A DNA stretch of 6,157 nucleotides from JBDTLH01 sp039934875 (GTDB lineage: Bacteria; Acidobacteriota; Terriglobia; Terriglobales; Acidobacteriaceae): contig JBDTLH010000126.1 of assembly GCA_039934875.1 (NCBI GenBank), forward strand, positions 1 through 6,157, written 5' to 3'. The notes below the pieces were generated by a model that saw nothing but the letters and a program-made list of their open reading frames with translations, was not told the DNA's origin and searched no databases. The translations under genes were made by a program, and so were the position numbers. Positions 1-4,789 of this stretch are shown in pieces (within the stretch, counting starts at the first letter, position 1; each line of letters begins with the position of its first letter).

Positions 1-380
1 CCAACTTCGACCATAACGTTCTCGTTCGCGAACCGGAGAGCGACAGCACCATCTCCGCCCAGCAACTCTCAGTGCTGCCCTATCCCGCTGGATCACCCGC
101 TTCCGCCTCCCCCGGATCCATCTCCCAGATCATCGCCACCGGAGAAGTCAAACTCGATCAGCCCGGCCGCCGAGCCACCGGAGAGCGCCTCCTCTACGAC
201 TCCCAAGACGCCAAATTTGTTCTGACCGGAGCCCCCAACGCCCCCCCTTGCATTTTTGATGCCGAACATGGCTCCGTCACCGGAGATTCGTTGACCTTCT
301 ATAGTCGCGATGATAGAGTGCTGGTAGAAAGTCACGGAAAACGCACCGTTACCCACACCAAGCTTGTTTCAAAAAAATGA
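1..380 (+). CDS. LptA/OstA-family LPS transport protein, C-terminal part (5' end outside window)
   Basis: The reading frame is open from the first base (codons begin at base 3) to TGA at 378-380, giving about 125 residues with no stop. A GTG at 72 lies inside the open frame and is unlikely to be the true start. The second half has the repeated beta-strand pattern of OstA/LptA-like jellyroll proteins: IIATGEVKLDQPGRRATGE, then LLYDSQDAKFVLTG, a short PP-containing turn, HGSVTGDSLTFYSRDDRVLVES and a basic tail. Family members form the periplasmic bridge that carries lipopolysaccharide from the inner to the outer membrane. The adjacent lptB supports this role. The upstream part is missing, so I cannot tell a plain LptA from a larger LptC-LptA-type fusion or a generic OstA-like protein. 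A low-complexity Pro/Ser/Ala stretch (about residues 25-37 of the visible part) precedes the last strands. Confidence 0.8.
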   Translation, partial: NFDHNVLVREPESDSTISAQQLSVLPYPAGSPASASPGSISQIIATGEVKLDQPGRRATGERLLYDSQDAKFVLTGAPNAPPCIFDAEHGSVTGDSLTFYSRDDRVLVESHGKRTVTHTKLVSKK

Positions 381-1109
381 ATGCAAATCCTTTCGACCGA
401 CGACCTAGGTAAGGCCTATCGCAGGCGACGGGTGGTGAGCGGCATCAGCCTTCGCATTCAACAAGGCGAAGTGGTCGGCCTCCTGGGACCAAACGGGGCC
501 GGCAAAACTACTACTTTTCACATGATTGTGGGGCTGGTTCCCCCCGATCAGGGTCGCATTCTGCTGGACGGAAGCGAAATCACCTCCGTTCCCATGTACT
601 TAAGGGCTCGTAACTACGGAATTAGTTACCTGCCCCAGGAACCTTCGATCTTTCGTAAGCTCTCGGTCGAAGACAACATCCTCGCCGTCCTCGAAGCCCA
701 GAAACTTACCTGGGAATCGCGTCGCGGCAAACTTGAACAGCTCCTGGACCGCCTCGGACTCGAAAAAATCCGTCGCTCTCCCGGTTACGCTCTCTCCGGC
801 GGTGAACGCCGCCGTGTGGAAATCGCCCGCTGCCTGTGCATAAACCCGTCCTTTATCTTGCTGGACGAGCCTTTCTCAGGCATTGACCCCATCGCCGTAC
901 TCGACCTCCAAAGGATAATCTTCGATCTGAAGGCCAACGGCATCGGAGTGCTCATCACCGACCACGCGGTTCGGGAGACACTCTCGGTTACCGATCGCGC
1001 CTACATCATCAACGAAGGCCAGGTACTATTCTCCGGCACACCGGAGCAGCTCAGCAGCAATATCGAAGTCCGCCGCGTCTATCTCGGCGAAAGTTTCTCA
1101 CTCATTTAG
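381..1109 (+). CDS. lptB: LPS export ABC transporter ATP-binding protein LptB
   Basis: This 242-residue protein matches the usual LptB length. It is the cytoplasmic ATPase that, with LptF and LptG, extracts lipopolysaccharide from the inner membrane and pushes it along the Lpt bridge. All nucleotide-binding motifs are intact: Walker A GPNGAGKT (36-43), Q-loop Gln86 in YLPQEPSIFRKLSVEDN, signature LSGGERRR (138-145), Walker B FILLDEPF (158-165) with catalytic Glu163, D-loop SGIDP (166-170) and switch His195. The LPQE-SIFRKL and ERRRVEIAR segments are typical of LptB rather than of other ABC ATPases. The start ATG at 381 immediately follows the TGA of the LptA-like gene, so the two are probably cotranscribed and translationally coupled. 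No clear Shine-Dalgarno precedes it, only an A-rich run. LptF/LptG are not in the window. Confidence 0.95.
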   Translation: MQILSTDDLGKAYRRRRVVSGISLRIQQGEVVGLLGPNGAGKTTTFHMIVGLVPPDQGRILLDGSEITSVPMYLRARNYGISYLPQEPSIFRKLSVEDNILAVLEAQKLTWESRRGKLEQLLDRLGLEKIRRSPGYALSGGERRRVEIARCLCINPSFILLDEPFSGIDPIAVLDLQRIIFDLKANGIGVLITDHAVRETLSVTDRAYIINEGQVLFSGTPEQLSSNIEVRRVYLGESFSLI

Positions 1110-1126
1110 CTCGTCACCGTCACTCG

Positions 1127-1134
1127 AAAGGAGG
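1127..1134 (+). promoter_or_regulatory. Perfect Shine-Dalgarno AAAGGAGG without a well-placed start codon
   Basis: AAAGGAGG is an ideal anti-16S match. The next possible start in the rpoN frame is TTG at 1137, only 2 nt away, which is too close for normal initiation. The conserved rpoN start (ATG 1269) is 134 nt further on. No ATG or GTG lies at the usual 5-9 nt spacing. It may be a relic of an older start or may serve an undetected leader. Confidence 0.4.
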
Positions 1135-1178
1135 AATTGGGAACCCTCAATTCGCGGAACTGCCGGAAGCGCCATTCT

Positions 1179-1205
1179 CGTCCTGAGCACGGCGAAACAT
1201 CTCGC
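1179..1205 (+). repeat. Possible degenerate copy of a dispersed intergenic repeat
   Basis: The core CGTCCTGAGCACGGCGAA followed by ACATCTCGC resembles, from memory, the TCATCCTGAGCGAAGCGAAGGATCT-like palindromic element scattered between genes in several GC-rich phyla. Only one copy is in this window, so the repeat nature cannot be verified here. It lies in the 159-bp lptB-rpoN gap, between the orphan Shine-Dalgarno and the rpoN start. Confidence 0.22.
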
Positions 1206-1268
1206 CTCCGCGATACGCAAACTCCCCTTCGTCTATCAGGGCAGGCATGCGAATTGTCCCATCAACCC

Positions 1269-2882
1269 ATGACCCTCCTTCAGCCCAGGCTCAATCTCAA
1301 AGTCTCCCAGAAGCAGATACTGACCCCTGGCCTCGTTCAGATGGTCAGTGTCCTTGCGCTCAACAAAATCGAGCTCAAGGAGATGATTAATAACGAGCTC
1401 ACCGAAAATCCCGTCCTCGAAGAGCTCGATACCACCGTTCCCATCCTCGACGACGTGGACCACCAGCGCGACCTCGAGCCCCCCTCCGAGCCCACCGTCA
1501 GCGTGGAAACCGGCGAAGCCAAAGATCCCTTCGACGAAATCGACTTCGGCTCCTACTTCCAGGATTACCTCGACCCCGGTTACCGCAATCCCATTGAGCT
1601 CGAGGACCCCGACCGCCCCTCCTTTGAACACTTCCTCTCCAGCCCCACCACCCTGATTGACCATCTGATGTGGCAGCTCGGCGCCATGATTATGCGCGAC
1701 GAAGTCCGCACCGCCGCCGAACTCATCATCGGCAACCTCAACGAAGACGGCTACCTGATCGCCTCCGACGAAGAGTTGCTGGCCCTTACCCAGCACCAGC
1801 CGCTCCCCGTCGAAGCCATTGCCAGGTCCGCCGCCGATCGTCCTCCGGAAAGGGCTCTGCAAATCGTCTGCTTCGAGGGCAAAGAAGTCGTCACTCTCGC
1901 CACCCTGCGCGAGGCCCTTGAAATCGTCCGCCAGATGGACCCCATCGGCGTCGCCGCCCGTACCCTCCGCGAATGCCTGCTCGCCCAACTCCGCAATCAA
2001 CATCGCATTTGGCAAAAACACGCCACCCCCGCGGCGAAGCACAACGGCTCCGCCCAGGCCGCCCTCAACGAAGAGCAAGTGATCCTCGACGCAATCGCCA
2101 TCGTGGACGACCACCTGCAAGCCATTCAGGCGAAGCAGTTCCGTGAGATCGCCCGCGCCATCTCCCGCCCCGTCGCCGCCGTGCAGACCGCGCTCGATTT
2201 CGTCCGCACCCTCGATCCCAAGCCCGGCTCCCGCTATAACAACAACAGCGCCCGCCTCATCGAGCCCGACGTGGCCTTCGTCAAGCACGGCGACGAGTTC
2301 CTCGTCGTCATGAACGACGACGACCTCCCCACCCTTCGCCTCAACGGCTCCTATCGCAAGTTGCTCAACCCCGGGACCTCCGAGAAAGAGGTCCGCAACT
2401 ACGTCAAAGAGCGCTTCAAATCCGCCGTCCAGCTCATCCGTAATATCGAGCAACGCAAGCAAACCATTCTGAAAGTCTGCTACTCCATCATCACCCGCCA
2501 GGGAGAGTTCCTCGAGCGCGGCCTCGACCACATCGCTCCCATGATGATCAAAGACGTCGCCGAAGAGATCGGGGTCCACCCCTCCACCGTCAGCCGCGCC
2601 GTCGCCAATAAATACGTTCATACCGTACAGGGCGTCTTCGAGCTGCGCTACTTCTTCTCTGAATCGGTGGGCGGCCCCGAGGGCGGCGCCACCTCGCTCA
2701 TGGTCCTCAAGCGCCGCGTCGGCCAGCTCATCGAGCAGGAGGACCCCGCAAAGCCTCTCACCGACGAACAGATCACCCAGCTCCTGCGCACTCAGGGCAT
2801 CAACGTCACCCGCCGCACCGTCGCGAAATACCGCGAAGACCTGCGCATCCCCAGCACCCACCAGCGCCGCATCAAAAAATAA
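1269..2882 (+). CDS. rpoN: RNA polymerase sigma-54 factor RpoN
   Basis: The 537-residue product is the alternative sigma factor that recognises -24/-12 promoters and needs an enhancer-binding ATPase to open DNA. Region I is visible at the N-terminus (residues 1 to about 50: LNLKVSQKQILTPGLVQMV, then INNELTENPVLEEL). An acidic region II follows (about 51-115), then the core-binding domain, including DPIGVAARTLRECL from Asp224. A helix-turn-helix lies at about 428-449 (DVAEEIGVHPSTVSRAV), and the RpoN box is TRRTVAKYRE at 514-523. ATG 1269 was chosen because region I of the family begins here. The frame stays open back to TTG 1137, but those 44 residues are basic and unlike sigma-54. There is no Shine-Dalgarno directly before 1269. 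The protein is longer than the roughly 480 residues of enterobacterial RpoN, through longer region II and core-domain linkers. The usual Ala opening the RpoN box is Thr here. Confidence 0.95.
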   Translation: MTLLQPRLNLKVSQKQILTPGLVQMVSVLALNKIELKEMINNELTENPVLEELDTTVPILDDVDHQRDLEPPSEPTVSVETGEAKDPFDEIDFGSYFQDYLDPGYRNPIELEDPDRPSFEHFLSSPTTLIDHLMWQLGAMIMRDEVRTAAELIIGNLNEDGYLIASDEELLALTQHQPLPVEAIARSAADRPPERALQIVCFEGKEVVTLATLREALEIVRQMDPIGVAARTLRECLLAQLRNQHRIWQKHATPAAKHNGSAQAALNEEQVILDAIAIVDDHLQAIQAKQFREIARAISRPVAAVQTALDFVRTLDPKPGSRYNNNSARLIEPDVAFVKHGDEFLVVMNDDDLPTLRLNGSYRKLLNPGTSEKEVRNYVKERFKSAVQLIRNIEQRKQTILKVCYSIITRQGEFLERGLDHIAPMMIKDVAEEIGVHPSTVSRAVANKYVHTVQGVFELRYFFSESVGGPEGGATSLMVLKRRVGQLIEQEDPAKPLTDEQITQLLRTQGINVTRRTVAKYREDLRIPSTHQRRIKK

Positions 2883-2889
2883 TTGTCAA

Positions 2890-2976
2890 ATTGTTGAATT
2901 CATAAATCATCGTTTGCCAGTTTGCCAGTTTGCCAGTTTGCCAATTCGCCAATTCGACAATTCCCAATTCGACAAT
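2890..2976 (+). promoter_or_regulatory. Possible 5'-UTR pairing that covers the hpf start codon
   Basis: ATTGTTGAATT (2890-2900) can pair with AATTCGACAAT (2966-2976) over 11 bp with one G-U wobble, covering the AU of the hpf start codon. The same upstream strand can pair equally with an identical AATTCGACAAT at 2951-2961, which would leave the start free. The helices are AU-rich with long loops, so stability is doubtful. The pairing is seen in the sequence; any regulatory role is inference. Confidence 0.22.
2912..2974 (+). repeat. Eight-unit degenerate 8-bp tandem repeat directly before hpf
   Basis: Four perfect GTTTGCCA units (2912-2943) are followed by ATTCGCCA (2944-2951), ATTCGACA (2952-2959), a 7-bp unit ATTCCCA (2960-2966) and ATTCGACA (2967-2974). 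The last unit ends on the base before the hpf ATG. The array occupies the place where a Shine-Dalgarno and possibly promoter elements would be expected. The perfect head and diverged tail suggest slipped-strand expansion, with the gene-proximal part older. Copy number could vary between strains. Confidence 0.85.
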
Positions 2977-3622
2977 GATCTCCTACTCCGCCCGCCAGTT
3001 TGAAATCACCCCCGCGCTCAAGCGCCAGGTCGAGTTGGCCCTCACCAAAATCCAGACCATCCTCGGCATTCACCGCTTCGACGACATCACTCTTTCCGTC
3101 TTCCTCTCCGCCTCCAGCCGCACCGTCAAAGCCGAACTCCACGCCACCCTCGCCAACCACAAACTATCCGCCGAGGCCTCCGCCGGAGACGGTACCTCCG
3201 CCCTCGCCTCCGCCCTCGAAAAACTTACCAATCAAACCCATAAATTGCGCAGCCGCATGGTCGGCGAGAAGCGCCGCACCCGCAAAGCCCAGGAGAAGGA
3301 AGAGAAGAACGAGCGCACCCACTCCGCCACCCTCGAAGCCCAACAAGCTCCTCGCGATAAAGAAATCGTCGGCGTCACCGCCGTCGGCATGACTACCGTC
3401 CCCGTCGTCGTCCACGACTTCCCCGCCCGCGTCAAAGTCACCGAAACCCACATCGTTAAATCCGACAACGCCGTCGCCAAAAAACGCATGTCCATCGAAG
3501 AAGCGGTCAAAGAGATGGAATTCCGCGACCAGGACGTCTTCGTCTTCCGCGACCCCAAAGGCAAACTCAACGTCCTCTACCGCACCCGCGAAGGCCGCCT
3601 CGAGCTCATCGAAATCCCCTAA
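2975..3622 (+). CDS. hpf: Long-form ribosome hibernation promoting factor (HPF)
   Basis: The 215-residue product binds the 30S decoding region of idle ribosomes and, in its long form, pairs two 70S particles into inactive 100S dimers. The N-terminal S30AE domain (1 to about 97) opens with ISYSARQFEITPALKRQVE and has the beta-alpha-beta-beta-beta-alpha pattern. A charged linker follows (about 98-158, rich in Lys/Arg/Glu). The C-terminal dimerisation domain (about 159-215) is recognised by IVKSDNAVAKKRMSIEEAV and then DVFVFRDPKGKLNVLYR, which match long HPF well. Typical long forms have about 180-190 residues, so the linker is longer than usual. ATG 2975 was chosen because the conserved domain begins at its first residues. 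An in-frame upstream GTG-type extension would run through the 8-bp repeats. There is no Shine-Dalgarno. It lies in the usual place after rpoN; ptsN is not present downstream. Confidence 0.93.
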   Translation: MISYSARQFEITPALKRQVELALTKIQTILGIHRFDDITLSVFLSASSRTVKAELHATLANHKLSAEASAGDGTSALASALEKLTNQTHKLRSRMVGEKRRTRKAQEKEEKNERTHSATLEAQQAPRDKEIVGVTAVGMTTVPVVVHDFPARVKVTETHIVKSDNAVAKKRMSIEEAVKEMEFRDQDVFVFRDPKGKLNVLYRTREGRLELIEIP

Positions 3623-3631
3623 GCAGACTCT

Positions 3632-3669
3632 GATTAAATGGAGGGTCGGCGATTAACTGGAGGGTCGGC
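3632..3669 (+). repeat. 19-bp tandem direct repeat, two copies
   Basis: Copies at 3632-3650 (GATTAAATGGAGGGTCGGC) and 3651-3669 (GATTAACTGGAGGGTCGGC) lie head to tail with one mismatch. The array starts 10 bp after the hpf stop codon, and its second copy forms the left arm of the hairpin at 3663-3682. It resembles a short intergenic repeat element more than a coding remnant. Confidence 0.85.
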
Positions 3670-3682
3670 GCCCTCGCCGACC
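3663..3682. terminator. Perfect 8-bp hairpin downstream of hpf, possible terminator
   Basis: GGTCGGCG (3663-3670), loop CCCT, CGCCGACC (3675-3682). The stem is perfect and GC-rich and starts 41 bp after the hpf stop. No T-run follows, so it does not fit a canonical intrinsic terminator. The first repeat copy (GGTCGGCG, 3644-3651) could pair with the same right arm instead. It may be a terminator, an RNA 3'-end stabiliser or a palindromic repeat element. Confidence 0.4.
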
Positions 3683-3760
3683 TGCCCAACGCACCTTGTT
3701 CAGAATTTCCCTAACCAGCCTTCAGACCTCAGCCGCAAGCTCGCAGGATTAGACTTGCCA

Positions 3761-3789
3761 TTGACCAATCCTGACCCAGGGTTTACCGT
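3761..3789 (+). promoter_or_regulatory. Weak candidate sigma-70-type promoter for the carrier-protein cassette
   Basis: TTGACC (3761-3766) is followed after 17 bp by TACCGT (3784-3789), which keeps the TA and final T of the -10 consensus. A better -10-like TACAAT lies at 3789-3794 but would need a 22-bp spacer. A start near 3797 would leave a leader of about 30 nt before the acyltransferase ATG. No -24/-12 sigma-54 element was found in this 206-bp gap. Confidence 0.25.
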
Positions 3790-3828
3790 ACAATCTCTGG
3801 CCAAAATTGAACCTTCCTTTGGACCCCT

Positions 3829-4539
3829 ATGGATCTTCGCCAGACAGTTGCCTTCTCCGATCACTGGGCCGCCAGGTCCCTGAAAGCCGTGTATCGCGCA
3901 CCGCGGCGGTTCAGCATACCCGCCCCGCGCTTCCTCATCATTCCTTTGCGGGCCGCGTATGAGTTCCTGCGCGGCATCGCATATTTCCTGCTGCGGGTAT
4001 TTTGGGCGGAGCCGATGTTCAAGTCCTATTGCACCCGCTATGGCAAGAATTTGCACACTGATATCTTCGCGCCCTGGATCGAAGGCAAAGGCGAAATCAT
4101 CGTCGGCGATGGATTTTCGCTGTTGGGAAAATGCAGCTTCAAGTTCGCCGCAAGATACGCGCACCCTCCGCGCCTTCTCGTCGGAGACCACACCGGCTTC
4201 GGCCACCTTTGCAGTTTCACTGTCGGCAAGGAAATCCGCATCGGCAAGCACTGCCGCATCGCCTCCGGCGTGATCATGTTCGACGCCTCCGGCCATCCCC
4301 TCGATCCCGCCTCGCGCCTCCGCGGAGACCCAGCGCCCAGCGACGATGTCCGGCCCATCTCCATCGGCGATAATGTATGGATTGGAAGAGGAGCAGCCAT
4401 TTTTCCCGGAGTCACCATCGGAGATAACTGCGTAATTGCTGCATATTCCGTGGTGATCGGGGATGTGCCTCCCAACACTATCGTCGCCGGGAACCCGGCC
4501 CGTAAAACAGGAGTTCTCGCCCATGCCCAGCACGCCTGA
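3829..4539 (+). CDS. Hexapeptide-repeat (left-handed beta-helix) acyltransferase
   Basis: The 236-residue product has isoleucine-patch hexads forming a left-handed beta-helix, from about residue 85 (GEIIVGDGFSLLGKCSF) and especially at 176-213 (PISIGDNVWIGRGAAIFPGVT onward), ending in the family signature IVAGNPARK (218-226). His156 in SGHPLDP matches the catalytic His region of the galactoside/maltose O-acetyltransferase and WcaF-like group, which move an acyl group from a CoA or carrier thioester to a hydroxyl or amine. Residues about 34-60 are hydrophobic with Arg interruptions and may sit on the membrane; there is no cleavable signal peptide. ATG 3829 is the first start after an in-frame TGA at 3808-3810, with no strong Shine-Dalgarno. 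Its 3' end overlaps the carrier-protein gene by 17 nt. Coupling to a carrier protein and its loading enzyme suggests an aminoacyl or acyl donor on that carrier. The acceptor is unknown. Confidence 0.82.
   Translation: MDLRQTVAFSDHWAARSLKAVYRAPRRFSIPAPRFLIIPLRAAYEFLRGIAYFLLRVFWAEPMFKSYCTRYGKNLHTDIFAPWIEGKGEIIVGDGFSLLGKCSFKFAARYAHPPRLLVGDHTGFGHLCSFTVGKEIRIGKHCRIASGVIMFDASGHPLDPASRLRGDPAPSDDVRPISIGDNVWIGRGAAIFPGVTIGDNCVIAAYSVVIGDVPPNTIVAGNPARKTGVLAHAQHA
4509..4513 (+). promoter_or_regulatory. Shine-Dalgarno setting the carrier-protein start
   Basis: AGGAG lies 9 nt before ATG 4523, inside the end of the acyltransferase gene. It favours ATG 4523 over the longer in-frame start at ATG 4463, which has no comparable site and would add 20 residues that do not fit a carrier protein. 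Confidence 0.6.
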
Positions 4540-4789
4540 AACTGAATCTGCGGTAACACGGTCCGCGGCCACGCTCGATACCGTCATGCAGATCATTCAG
4601 CAGAATGGCAAGATCACCACCTTGATGCCGGCCCAGGATTTCTATGACGCGGGCCTCACCTCGCTTGCTTCGCTCACCCTGCTGCTCGATCTCGAAGAGA
4701 AGTTCAACATCAGCATCCCCGATGATCGCTTCATAGAATGTCGCACTGCCGAAGCGGTAGCCAAACTGATCGGCGAGGTCCAATCGTGA
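4523..4789 (+). CDS. Acyl-carrier-protein-like (aminoacyl) carrier protein
   Basis: This 88-residue acidic helical protein has the length and pattern of a phosphopantetheine carrier. Helix 1 covers about 17-28 (TLDTVMQIIQQN), and the modification site is Ser47 in DAGLTSLASL at the start of helix 2. LLLDLEEKFNISIPDDRF (53-70) follows, a classical ACP segment, and then helix 4 (TAEAVAKLIGEV). Ser47 should receive the 4'-phosphopantetheine arm. The Asp of the usual DSL motif is Thr here, giving TSL, which may mark a specialised carrier rather than the fatty-acid ACP. The start follows a good Shine-Dalgarno. The gene overlaps the acyltransferase by 17 nt and the ligase gene by 4 nt (GTGA), implying coupled translation. 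Its likely partner is the downstream ligase, which would load an amino acid on the arm. Confidence 0.88.
   Translation: MPSTPETESAVTRSAATLDTVMQIIQQNGKITTLMPAQDFYDAGLTSLASLTLLLDLEEKFNISIPDDRFIECRTAEAVAKLIGEVQS

Noticed and set aside
1136..1186. Short leader peptide from ATT 1136 after the orphan Shine-Dalgarno
   Set aside because: It would need a rare start codon at almost no spacing; the 16-residue product shows no attenuator-like residue bias.
1236..2861. Long open frame (541 codons) antisense to rpoN
   Set aside because: It is a shadow of a GC-rich gene with C-ending codons. Its product is Gly/Asp/Glu/Val-rich low complexity with no recognisable domain, and the plus strand is clearly sigma-54.
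2912..2974. CRISPR array
   Set aside because: The units are 8 bp and contiguous with no spacers.
3801..3815. TGGCCAAAATTGAA as a sigma-54 promoter before the acyltransferase
   Set aside because: The GG to GC/GA spacing is 2 bp too short and the -12 GC is missing.
3638..3883. 81-codon plus-strand frame starting in the 19-bp repeat
   Set aside because: It runs through the repeat and hairpin and out of frame into the acyltransferase gene; the product has no domain. The AGGG-rich start comes from the repeat.
3700..4596. 298-codon minus-strand frame over the acyltransferase
   Set aside because: The plus strand has a clear hexapeptide-repeat protein, and the minus product shows no family motif.
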